Shown piece by piece: positions 55,101 through 63,295 of a stretch of DNA of 64,000 bases. How positions within the stretch are numbered: the first letter of the stretch is position 1; the number at the start of each line of letters is the position of its first letter. This DNA is from Leguminivora glycinivorella (lineage: Eukaryota > Arthropoda > Insecta > Lepidoptera > Tortricidae). Made by a program: the position numbers and the translations under genes. The notes under the pieces were generated by a model that made no database searches, was not told the origin of the DNA, and saw nothing but the letters and a program-made list of their open reading frames with translations. The stretch is taken from NCBI RefSeq assembly GCF_023078275.1, contig NC_062996.1, positions 4,774,001 to 4,838,000 on the forward strand, read 5' to 3'.

Positions 55101-58100
55101 CAAGGATGGGATATTCATTTCTGGAACAAACTTTTTGCCCGTTCATAGTAAAAATCAGACAAAAATGAAAAATTGCAAAATTATTCGATGAAAATTAAAT
55201 TCGTCCATTACAATCAAGTAGTTGCGAAATAAACTAAACAAAAAATATGGTAAAAAATGACCCAAGGAACAACTGTGCCAAGTGGCTTCTTTTGCGAACA
55301 TTTTGCAAGGTCACTGCCACTATGTCTGCCTCGAAATACGGGCTAAAACAATCAATAGAAGCAACTTACCAACGGCAGCGGCGGCGCGAAGCCTCGACAC
55401 TTGTGATGGAGGCAAAGCTAGCTGCCCCAACGAAGGCAGAATGTAGCGTAGGTAGCGGTTACGCAGCGAATGCCACGACCGAGCTGAGAAAATACATCAA
55501 AATTAGGGAGTCACCGATTAGTCGGCAAAAAAGGCCGAGTAGTCGGCATTTAATTAGTGATAGAAAAAATTAAAATTTTGAAAAAACCCCCGACCGCGAC
55601 ATAGTGGACCGATTTTCATGAAACATGGCTAAGAACACTCCCGACTAACTCAGCTTTCAAACAAAAAAAAACTAAATCGAAACCGGTTCATCCGTTCGGA
55701 AGCTGCGATGCCACAGACAAACAGACACACACACACACATACACAGACAGACAGACAGACACGTCAAACTTATAACACCCCGTCGTTTTTGCGTCGAGGA
55801 TTAAAAACAGTTCAAAACTAAATTATTATCTGAAAATTACGGTTTGAGCTTACCGTGGGGCTCAGTCAATCAGTGTAAGAATGACCTATAATATTTATTT
55901 ATAAAGGGTTAAATAGAGAGTTGGTTAACAAGGTACTCACTTTGCGAGGTGAGACGCGTATACTCGCTCTGAAGGTCCCGCCATATCGCGTTGCCATTGA
56001 CCAGCCGCTCCCTGTTCCCGACGGACACCCACGCTACGATCGCGTGGTCCTCCAACGACGTGTATTCACGTCCGTTCGCCACGCATGACCTGTATATGCA
56101 ACGGTTTACTTAGAGGCAAAGACATATATAAGGTCCTAATTTATTAGATGCAGATATTTTTACAGCTGATAGTACTCGGTCTCTGGAGTATATTAAACCG
56201 TGAAACATTATAGCTTTTACGATGTTTTTTTTGGAGAAAACGGAAAAACAAATTTGCTACGTAAAAACACCCTGTTTATGTGATTATTAAATGAAAACTC
56301 ATTGAACAGATTCTAGCTAGTACCTCTTTTACGTACCACTTAACTGTAACTGGCCACTTCAATGACATGTGCAGTTTTCCCGCCGAACCTTTACGACATT
56401 TACAACAAAGTCAACAAACAATTGTTGACATGACAGACATTGTTATTGTGACATGTGATAATGCAACATGATGATTTTTTTAGACGAAATTATAATTAAT
56501 TTTTTTGTTAGGAAAATGAAATCAAAAAAGTTACATGAAAAGATTTCTTAATTTATATTTAAAGTTAATTATTTTAATGTAAAGTATCATGTGTTAAAAT
56601 ATCTGCAACTAATAAATTAGGACCTTATATATCTCCGTATAGACAGATAAAGTCTAAGAAAAAAACGTACCTCAGTACCACACAGAAAGGTACGGTGGCC
56701 TAGATGGCATTACACCTTTGGGGTACGCTCACCTAGACGGCGCTAATATTAATATTTGACATTTTAACACGTAAATCAAGCTACGAATATGGGCCAAATT
56801 ATCAAAACTGAGGTTTTAAGCCTTGACAAATAGTGTACCTACCTACATACCTTTACTTTTAGAAATAGATTGAGCGCAACGCCAACAAACTGCTCCGCAG
56901 TTTGGCGAAACATTAATTAAACATTTTTGATAAAACAATAAATAAAAAAAGCCTGTTTCGAGAGATGGCAGTCTATGCACTGTGATTACACATTTTACTT
57001 CGACAGTAACTCTCCGGCTAGCCGGCTAAAAGCGCTGGTCTTTTTAATAGAATATTAAACTTATTTAAAAATGTCTACTTACTTCTTAAACTTCACAGGT
57101 TTGACGAACATGCTTCTTGCAGCCGCTGCTTTCCTATTATTTTCTTTACCCTTATTTTCAGTCTTTTTGTGGTCACTATCTTTACTTCTCTCTTTTTCAT
57201 CTCTATCTCTATCTATTCTGTCTCTTAACACTTTATCTTTGTCACTTTCATTATTTTTGTCATGTCCTATATTTTTACTTTTCTGACCAGCTTTTTCAAC
57301 TTTATTATCATTCTGTTTTTCAGCCTTTTCTCTTTCATTATTTGTATTATCACTTTGTGTTTGTTTCATAAATCTACCTTTAAGACTTCTTGGTTTTGCC
57401 AAAGTAGCTATTTTTCTGGATAATTCCTTACCTATTTTAATTTTGTCCTTTTTCTTTGGTGATAATTTAGATGCCTCAAATGCGTCGCTACTATCGCTTA
57501 TTTGTGACTTACTTTTATCTTCTACCTCCGGTTTTTTTGGGTTTCCTTTAATATCTTTTCTTGAAGGACCTGGTTCTTTTTTTTTATTAGATGTATTATC
57601 TATTTTACTAGAAGCTCCATCTGTTTTCGAATTCTTGTCATTATCTTCCGTAATCTTCATTGATGATCTAGTTGTTTTCCTGGTTTCTGTGTCATTGCCT
57701 TTTTTATCATTTTCTTTATCTTTCAAGTCTCTGCTTGGATCTCTAGATCTTGTACGAATTTCGACTTGGTTTTCGTCTGTATTACTATCACTTAATACAA
57801 TAGATTTAGATTTTTTTCTAGTATTCCTACGATTTTCTTGGCCATTACTATCTGTATCACTAATAAGTACAGACTTATTGTTTTTTTTTAGTTCTCTCTG
57901 TTCAGGACCTTGAGATCTAGTTCTTCTAGTATTTCCACCATTTTCATTAGTAGTATCACTTTTGTTACTATCACTTTGTTCACTTTCATCAGTAATGACT
58001 ACAGAGTCATCATCGGCAGTACTCTTTGCTCTAGTTCGACTTCTAGATTGTCTTTGTTTTTTATCTACACTGTCACTATCATCACTAACTAACACAGATT

Positions 58101-61100
58101 CTTTATCTTTTCCTCCTTTAGACATGCGTCTAGTTTGTCTTTTATTACCATCATCCATTGCTGCTAAAGACATGCGTCTAGATTTTCTTTGCTTATTATC
58201 AGTGTCACTATTATCATCACTAACTAACACAGATTCTTTATCGTTTCCTCCTTTAGACATGCGTCTAGTTTGTCTTTTATTACCATCATCCTTTGCTGCT
58301 ATAGACATGCGTCTAGATTTTCTTTGCTTATTATCAGTGTCACTATTATCATCACTAACTAACACAGATTCTTTATCTTTTCCTCCTTTAGACATGCGTC
58401 TAGTTTTTCTTTGATTACCATCATCTGCTTCTTTTGATGTACCTCTAGTTTTTCTTTTATTACCATCATCCTTTGCTGCTATAGACATGCGTCTAGATGG
58501 TCTTTGTTTATTATTAGTGTTACTATTATCATCATTAACCAAAACAGATTCTTTATCCCTTGCTCCTTTAGACACGCGTCTAGTTTTTCTTTGATTACCA
58601 TCATTATCACTATTATCATCACTAACTAACACAGAATCTTTATCTTTTGCGCTAGACAAGCGTCTAGATTTTCTTTGTTTATTATCAGTGTCACTATCAT
58701 CATCACTAACTAACACAGAATCTTTATCTTTTGCTCTAGACATGCGTCTAGTTTTCCTTTGATTGCCATCAATGTCACTTTTATCATCACTAACAACCAC
58801 AGATTCTTCGTCATCCTTAGCTTTCTTAGATTTACGTCTAGTTTTCTTTTGATCACTTTCATCACTATCACTTTCTACAACTATTGAATCATCATCTTTA
58901 TTATTTGTTTGTTTCTTCGGGTTAAGTTTAGCACTGGCCCGTCTCTCGAGATGTCTCCGGATGTGTTGTTTCACCTCTGTATCGCTGTCAGTGGTGTCGT
59001 GAGAACTGTCTTGAGCTGGTCTGTGTATCTGCGGCTTGACTTTCAGCTCGCTAGTACGGGATGATCTGGGGAGATATAGATAAAATAAATAAATACTGTA
59101 GGACATTCTTACGCAGACTGACTGAGTCTGACTGTAAGGTCAAGAAGGCCTGTGTGGCTTGTATCATTGACTGAGTACCTGACAGTGATACATATAATTT
59201 ATAAGTAGAAATCATCCACGACCGCAAAAAAATGTGTTCATCATACAAATAAATGCCCTTTCTGGGGTTCGAACCCTGGACCTTGGCTTAGCAGGCAGGG
59301 TCACTAATGGTCAAAAGATCATGCACTCAAAGTTTTGGTGTCTTGTTTTTAAAAAAATGTATTAGACAATTACAGATATAGTGCGAAAAGATTTGCCTTC
59401 GTATTGTACGGAAACGTACGAACGTGTCATGCTATTTCAGTCAGTCTCAGTACAAGATGTACCGACATTGACTCATGCGCGTATCCGGGGGGTCATGACC
59501 TCCCCCCCCCTGAAGCCCAGGTTGGCCATACAAATAGACCCGCCGGGATCCGCCCTTGTATTGACAAATACGAACGTTTCCGGAAAAATATGAAGGAAAC
59601 CCTTATTGCAATGAATCTGTAAGATAATTCGAAAGACTCACGCGATGGAGTTGTTGAATATCTCTCTGTCCCTGTTCCACAGCTGCCTCCTCTTCGGCTG
59701 GACATTTTGCTTCTCTTTCTCACTGTCACTGGTTACGCTGGCGGTGTTGCGAGCTTGGCGAGTGCTGTGTCTCATGCGGTACCTGATAACAATCATCATA
59801 CATAATATCAGCCCTTTATCGCCCACTGGTATAGGACCACTTTTCCCGGTCCTGAGTTTATTTATTTATTATATTTTAGAAACATACAGTCGTTTACAAA
59901 CAGTACTTATACAATATTGTTAAAGTATATAGACCTAGAGTTTCATTAATTTGTTACATAAAATCACAGTCTGTTTTTTTTTTTAATGTTACTTAACCAA
60001 AACTAAACATTTGAGAGCGTAAGAAAAGGAAAAGGTACATTATTACCTAAACAAAAGCACGTTTTAAAGTATTGATGGAACAAGTGAATATATCTATGTT
60101 AGAAAGCTTGGCATTTTCGTTAAATAGTTTGCAGGCACGTCTTATGAACATATTTTGTGCATAACACGTTCTACTGTTGGGAATCGAGAATAATCTTTTC
60201 TTCTGACAGTGGCGCTGACGTCTACGGGGAACTCTGAGCTGTATTTGGTGTAGTAGTGAGGGGACATCTAATACATTGCGCATAATTTTATAGAGTAAGA
60301 CGGAATCTGCGATATCTCGACGGTTACTGAGTGTTTGAAATTTATGGTGGATTAGAGATTCGCTATAACTAACATGTGTGTGACCAGTTCTAAAATCAAG
60401 AGTTTTAAGGAACTTTCTTTGTATCCGTTCTAGTCGTTCAATATGGATATTATGATAAGGTTTCCATACTGTATTAGCAAACTCGAGATGACTGCGAACA
60501 AAACTGTTAAAAAGGATTTTGTAGGTGGTACTATTTTTAAAAGGTTTACCAACTCTTAGAATGAAGCCCAGTTGTTTGTAAGCTTTTTTTATGACAGAAT
60601 CTAAATGAGGTATGAACGATAGTTGATTTGATAACAATAAGAAATACGGAGAAGAGAGTCCGACAACAAGTTTGTGTACATATAACTATACACTGAGAGA
60701 ATTTGCATTGTGAATTTAAGAAGTTCGACTTGTTGCGGGTTTATCTGTTTGAAACAAAAGTCTTTTAGTAAACGGAATATATCACAATGTTGATGATACA
60801 AGTCAAATTTTTTCGAACTGATTGGATCAGCCAAACATATGTGTCATGTTGCTTTTATAAAATCGATTTGTTGATTCAAATAAAATATTGATTAAAATAA
60901 AATGAAACTTGTAGAATGTACTAGTTACACTTAACAAAATCTAACTTGTTGTTTGAACCAAAGAGCACGTAGGCGCTATTTTAACCAAAAAACTTGTTGA
61001 ACGAACATGAAAATGGGTTGTTTTTTCTCTCAGCGTATGTTCTATTTTTAAGACTATGAAGAATTCCGCAGAACTAAGAAAGAAAGAAAAAATATTTATA

Positions 61101-62117
61101 TGGTAACTAGTGTTCGTCCTAGGGATATGTATTGAAGACCAATGGCTTGAGGATGAAAAACTGCTATACCTTCGGAAGTGTGAGAGGCGTAGATATATAA
61201 ACACAAAAGTTATAGTCAATAGACGGTCTTTCCGGGTAGACGGTCTTCCCCACACTGACCTTATTCAATTCAATTCAATATTTATTGATAAAACTATAAT
61301 TTTACATGTTATAAAACATATAACAAGAAACATAGATGCAGGTGAATCATTAGGTACTGTTATACCAAATAGGATGCCGCTCAGCGAAGCCCGTATCTAA
61401 GAGACACAGCACTGATGTTCAGGGCACCCATAATAGGCTACTTGACCCTTTTTTAAAGTGTGTCTTATATTATTACTTACTGTCCAATTAACCGAAAAAA
61501 ATATCACTATATTTTATTATGACTTATAAACCGCAAAAAATATTTTTAAAGAATAATTTTACGTAATCAGACAAAAAACAACATCAGCCATGTCATCTAT
61601 AGATTTTCTGTGAATGAAGTCATTCAGTGCGAAAACAACACTTGCTGATATTTTAAGTACGAGGCATAAAGGTCATGTCAGTGATTGATTTGACATGAAT
61701 TCTATGACGTCACTACACGGCCGACAGCGTTTTCGGTGGCCACAATTAAAAAAAAAACTACTCACATTTTTGAATTAAAAATACGTAGTCATCGTACACA
61801 TTTAATACCCAAAATTATTAAATATTGGTTTCTTATGTCAAATATTACAGAAGACAATCATTTATTGTGCCAAATTAGATATGAGTTTAGTAGCCTATTG
61901 CTGTAAATTTCCAATCATAAAGTCTTAGAAGAAAAACTCTGTTTACCTTTTCTCTGGCGTGACATCAGCAACACTCCTGAGACCGAGGTGTCTTGCAAAC
62001 TCCTTTAACGTCAGGCGTTGGGTCAATAGCTTTTCCAGAGGCCCGCACCGTTTGAGGCACACTAGTGGGTTCAATTTGTAGAATACTCGAGTTTTGTATT
62101 CCTCATCCTTGTCGAAC
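49008..62117 (-). CDS. Charged nuclear protein with a SUMO-interaction-motif array and RAP1/TERF2IP-like Myb domain (5' end not found)
   Basis: Gene-level entry. Seven minus-strand exons (62117-61947, 59782-59642, 59065-57083, about 56092-55944, 52707-52543, 50055-49930, 49186-49008) have GT-AG borders and phases that match at every junction. The predicted product is about 950 residues after the missing N-terminus. It has a conserved-looking leading domain, a 660-codon charged region with repeated basic RRMS and acidic SVLVSDD motifs, a Myb-like domain resembling the RAP1 (TERF2IP) Myb, then linker, a Ser/Asp patch, and a Pro/Lys-rich tail ending PKKRRIHQL. RAP1 normally has BRCT, Myb, acidic region and RCT in that order; here the charged region precedes the Myb, so orthology is uncertain. 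A nuclear, chromatin or telomere role is inferred. Confidence 0.8.
49265..49365 (+). repeat. Repeat D fragment in intron
   Basis: ATTTGGCGAAGAACACTCAA then GACTAATTCAGCTTTCAAAC; a diverged central fragment. Confidence 0.6.
49367..49560. repeat. Single arm of the inverted-repeat element at 14221
   Basis: GTGAAATAAAACTACGGAAA, CCCGACGTTTCGAACACTTT, GTGCAAAAGCTACCCACATA, then ACCTGCC-complement near the end; the second arm is absent. Confidence 0.75.
49930..50055 (-). CDS. Exon of SIM/Myb protein: basic stretch with Ser/Asp patch
   Basis: The acceptor is AAATTGCCAG and the donor GAAAG|GTTAGT on the minus strand; 126 nt. It reads NFKTASKRNSMFKSQRVISA, then STAGRIKFRPVSQSESDSDE and K. Phase 1 in and 1 out. 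The SESDSDE patch is a CK2-type acidic serine cluster. Confidence 0.75.
50056..50780. other. Intron with MITE fragments
   Basis: 50311-50380 is a fragment of the GGGCCGAATA element (54214). 50415-50520 has complementary ends AAAACGTCCCACTTCGTCGG and CGACAAAGTGGGACGTTTTT, a further short inverted-repeat element. 50150-50300 contains GATCGCGCGATAAATGATAA/TTTATCATCTATCGTGCGAC, also complementary. Confidence 0.6.
50781..51400. repeat. Dispersed repeat F with an inverted core
   Basis: GTATATAACTCCGTATAGAC, GTCTAAGAAAAAAACGTACC, then an inner fold-back (TATAACAAGATCATACCATC / GGTATGATCTTGTTATATTT; CACCACACATAGATGGCGCC / GGCGCCATCTATGTGTGGTG), then GGTACGGTGGCCTAGATGGC to GACAGTAACTCTC. Related to 56111-57020. 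Confidence 0.78.
51603..52036. repeat. Repeat H copy
   Basis: TAGTTATTTGTTATACAAGG ... GTTCGAGAATAGAATCCTGA ... CACGTGTTTCCGAGCTAGTG; same orientation as 38013-38440. Confidence 0.85.
52543..52707 (-). CDS. Exon of SIM/Myb protein: RKSYEHLKPEDQVYN and charged linker
   Basis: The minus-strand acceptor is GTCATGCCAG and the donor CAGT|GTAAGT; 165 nt. It reads QRKSYEHLKPEDQVYNSKVP, SSVQRTCEKEIPKSNEMMRT, then KDKDRDNNINNLSQ. Phase 1 in and 1 out match both neighbours. KSYEHLK may complete the Myb third helix begun in the previous exon. Confidence 0.72.
52741..53200. repeat. Dispersed palindromic repeat G (two units, partly inverted)
   Basis: TAGTACATTACGATACAAGT, AAAACACGACCGAAGGGAGT and its complement ACTCCCTTCGGTCGTGTTTT, CGCACGTGTATCGTACGACG, CAGTACAGATG, each twice. 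Confidence 0.78.
53500..53805. mobile_element. Fold-back MITE family X (copy 2)
   Basis: GGGCCATTTTTTTCAAAGTT, TTCCCATTCCGTTACCATTT, GGCGGTAACGGAATGGAAGG, ending TGGACAACTTTG and ATGGCCCT. Confidence 0.85.
54214..54670. mobile_element. hAT-like MITE, 8-bp TSD GTCGTTAC
   Basis: TAGAGATGGGCCGAATACGG ... CCGAATATTCGGCCCATCTC ending TA; exact flanks GTCGTTAC (54206-54213, 54671-54678). The interior repeats CGAATA/TATTCGG words. A fragment lies at 50311. Confidence 0.92.
54890..55312. mobile_element. Inverted-repeat element, ~55-bp ends
   Basis: GACCTTGCAAAATGTTCGCA, AAGGAAGCCACTTGGCACAG, TTGTTCCTTGGGTCA at left; near-exact complement at 55255-55312. The interior has a G-run (54996-55010) and no recognisable protein; the open frame 55247-55573 runs out of the element and is not convincing. 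Confidence 0.85.
55570..55805 (+). repeat. Dispersed repeat D, near-complete copy, and adjoining SINE 3 tail
   Basis: AAAATTTTGAAAAAACCCCC, GACCGCGACATAGTGGACCG, CACACACACAC expansion, ending CGTCGTTTTTGCGTCGAGG. 55845-55905 holds a SINE family 3 tail (GAGCTTACCGTGGGGCTCAG). Confidence 0.82.
55944..56092 (-). CDS. Exon with RAP1/TERF2IP-like Myb domain
   Basis: The minus-strand acceptor (GCATATACAG, ending near 56093) and donor (CAAA|GTGAGT) bound about 149 nt. It reads SCVANGREYTSLEDHAIVAW, then VSVGNRERLVNGNAIWRDLQ and SEYTRLTSQ. The pattern REYTSLEDHAIVAWV...VNGNAIWRDL...LTSQ aligns with the human RAP1 Myb (DDVAILTYV...VTGNALWKAM...LTQH). Entry phase 2 and exit phase 1 match the neighbouring exons. 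The third helix would come from the next exon (RKSYEHLK), which only partly resembles the usual SWQSLKDRY. Confidence 0.78.
56111..57020. repeat. Repeat F copy with a nested MITE (56120-56636)
   Basis: The F sequence GCAAAGAC-ATATATA is broken after TATATA by an element with ends AGGTCCTAATTTATTAGATG and CAACTAATAAATTAGGACCT, then resumes TCTCCGTATAGACAGATAAA. The uninterrupted form is at 50780 (GCAAAGACGTATATAACTCC is the F start). Further in, 56822-56950 is another insertion relative to 51290. Confidence 0.78.
57083..59065 (-). CDS. Large exon with tandem SUMO-interacting-like motifs and basic RRMS repeats
   Basis: A 1983-nt exon with a CTCCCCAG acceptor and an AA|GTAAGT donor, open throughout. 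It begins SSRTSELKVKPQIHRPAQ. Between about 58890 and 57790 it encodes eleven blocks with a short hydrophobic core followed by Ser/Asp: SIVVESDSDESD, SVVVSDDKSD, SVLVSDDDSD, SVLVSDDNSD, SVLVNDDNSN, SVLVSDDNSD (twice), SVLVSDDSDS, SVVITDESEQ, SVLISDTDSN and SIVLSDSNTD. These fit the phospho-SIM pattern, with acidic CK2-type sites next to the core. They alternate with basic QRKTRRMSK-type blocks; spacing is about 24 to 42 residues per unit. The C-terminal part is Lys/Asp/Glu-rich, ending KPVKFK. It is probably disordered and nuclear. Confidence 0.85.
59098..59312 (-). mobile_element. SINE family 3, inverted copy in intron
   Basis: GTAGGACATTCTTACGCAGA, GAGTCTGACTGTAAGGTCAA and CTGGGGTTCGAACCCTGGAC (complement of B box), TAGCAGGCAGGGTCACTAAT. 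Overlaps the intron just upstream of the SIM exon. Confidence 0.8.
59313..59641. other. Intron, no clear feature
   Basis: Contains a C-run (59498-59510) and unique-looking sequence. The short plus-strand frames here have no recognisable motif. Confidence 0.45.
59642..59782 (-). CDS. Exon of SIM/Myb protein: basic/polar linker
   Basis: The acceptor is TTGTTATCAG and the donor ATCGC|GTGAGT on the minus strand. It reads YRMRHSTRQARNTASVTSDS, then EKEKQNVQPKRRQLWNRDRE and IFNNSI. Phase 2 in and 2 out fit the exons on both sides. The Arg/Lys-rich, low-complexity composition suggests a disordered nuclear segment with a possible basic localisation signal (PKRR). Confidence 0.78.
59850..60860 (-). 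mobile_element. 5'-truncated LINE with RT C-terminal region
   Basis: The minus-strand open part 60637-60047 (196 codons) reads PHLDSVIKKAYKQLGFILRV, SFVRSHLEFANTVWKPYHNI, LERIQRKFLKTLDFRTGHTH, ... LRVPRRRQRHCQKK, the connection region of jockey-like reverse transcriptases. No catalytic YADD remains. Upstream to about 60860 there are remnants in another frame. The 3' end lies near 59850-59960 (TTTATTTATTATATTTTAG). Confidence 0.85.
60861..61435. other. Intron or upstream DNA, no clear feature
   Basis: AT-rich. The open frame 61110-61400 contains IEDQWLEDEKLLYLRKCERR but no recognised domain; 61262-61330 resembles a LINE tail (TTCAATTCAATATTTATTGA). I cannot support a gene. Confidence 0.4.
61436..61895. 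mobile_element. MITE with TA target duplication (copy 2)
   Basis: GGCTACTTGACCCTTTTTTA ... GAGTTTAGTAGCC flanked by TA; inverted relative to 48054-48509. Ends 51 nt downstream of the exon donor at 61946 on the minus strand, that is inside the first intron seen. Confidence 0.85.
61947..62117 (-). CDS. Exon of SIM/Myb protein: FYKLNPLVCLKRC domain
   Basis: The acceptor (GTCATTCAG on the minus strand) and AAAAG|GTAAAC donor bound 171 nt. It reads FDKDEEYKTRVFYKLNPLVC, LKRCGPLEKLLTQRLTLKEF, then ARHLGLRSVADVTPEK. It looks like a folded domain (alternating hydrophobics, two Cys), but I do not recognise the family. Entry phase 2 means at least one more exon upstream; none was recognised between 62118 and 64000. 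Confidence 0.78.
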
Positions 62118-62139
62118 CTGAATGACAAAAATCTTCCAT

Positions 62140-62640
62140 TAGGGCCATTTTTTTCAAAGTTGTCCACCCCACTTTTTTTGTAACATGGGTATTTTTAACC
62201 CCCAACGCAAAAACGAAGGGGTGTTATAAGTTTGACGCGTCTGTCTGTCTGTCTGTGTGTGTGTCTGTCTGTGGCATCGTAGCTCCCGAACGGATAAACC
62301 GATTTAGATTTAGTTTTTTTGTCTGAAAGCTGAGTTAGTCGGGAGTGTTCTTAGCCATGTTTCATGAAAATCGGTCTACTATCTCGCAGCCGGTATTTTT
62401 TTCAAAATTTTGATTTTGTGGTTTAGTTAGTTTATATACGCGATTCATACTCAGAATCGAGAGCTCTTTCGATCCTGATAGGAGAAAAAAAAATGTCCCA
62501 AGATTCCCATACATTTTTTCGAACCTTCCATTCCGTTACCGCCATACAAAATGTATGAAAAAATGGTAACGGAATGGAAAAAAACCTTGGGACACTTTTT
62601 TTCTCCTATTAGGATTGAAAGAGCTCGCGATTCTAAGTCT
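62140..62640. mobile_element. Fold-back MITE family X (copy 3) with repeat D inserted
   Basis: AGGGCCATTTTTTTCAAAGT ... GGGTATTTTT then repeat D in inverse orientation (62196-62440, AACCCCCAACGCAAAAACGA ... ATTTTGTGGTTTAGTTAG), then ACGCGATTCATACTCAGAAT and the remaining X sequence to about GAAAGAGCTCGCGATTCT. Copies 1 and 2 lack the insert. Confidence 0.85.
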
Positions 62641-62842
62641 CAGAAGCGCTGGTAGCCTAGCGGTAAGTAGAAGCGCTGGTAGCCTAGCGGTAAGTACGCG
62701 CGACTTTCGTTTCGGAGGTCGTGGGTTCGAATCCCGGCTCGTACCAATGAGTTTTTCGGAACTTATGTGCGAAATGTCATTTGATATTTGCCAGTCGCTT
62801 TTCGGTGAAGGAAAAGCGACTGACAAATATCAAATGGCATAT
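62641..62842 (+). mobile_element. SINE family 1, 5' part with duplicated head and a fold-back
   Basis: AGAAGCGCTGGTAGCCTAGC is repeated twice 28 bp apart; the B box GTCGTGGGTTCGAATCCCGG follows. Then TGATATTTGCCAGTCGCTTT / AAAGCGACTGACAAATATCA form a hairpin with a GGTGAA-type loop. Confidence 0.8.
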
Positions 62843-62929
62843 TTTCCAGTGGGACTGGCAAAAAGACATTTTCACCACACCAACTGGTAAAGGCTTTCTT
62901 TGCTATTCCAAAACAGATAGCAAAATTGC

Positions 62930-63295
62930 ATTTTATCCACAAGGGGGCAAAGTAATTTCATACGAATTTTAACTCGATGTCTTAATCTGGCTGCTAGATT
63001 TTACCTATAAATGATGATTTTGAATCATTAATATTGAATAAACTGATGGATTTCATTTATTTTGATGTTTTGTAGTCAGTATTTTGTTCGTGTTGGTGTG
63101 GTGAAAAATTTTGTGTTTCACTCGGTGGCAAAGTTTGTTTAACCTTCGTGCCTGGATACCCTCGCAACGCTCAAGATTCCACTTTTTGAACCACTCGCTA
63201 CGATTCAATTTTGGAATCTTTCGCTTGCTCGGGTATCAATATTGGCACGTGCGGTTAAACAACTACTTTGCCCCCTTGTAAAACAAATAACTATT
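62930..63295. repeat. Repeat H fragments
   Basis: CACAAGGGGGCAAAGTAATT at 62939, then 63105-63295 with GTGTTTCACTCGGTGGCAAA and TTTGCCCCCTTGTAAAACAA, related to the palindrome at 37326. Confidence 0.6.

Noticed and set aside
55247..55573. 108-codon plus-strand open frame (RQRRREASTLVMEAKLAAPT)
   Set aside because: Starts inside a terminal inverted repeat of a MITE and ends in a dispersed repeat; no domain recognised.
57117..58414. Plus-strand open frames opposite the SIM exon (Leu/Ser-rich)
   Set aside because: Complement of a repetitive charged coding exon; the minus frame has splice sites and phase support, these do not.
61110..61400. Possible upstream exon of the minus-strand gene or a separate gene
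   Set aside because: No splice-phase match, no recognised domain, and part overlaps a LINE-tail-like sequence.
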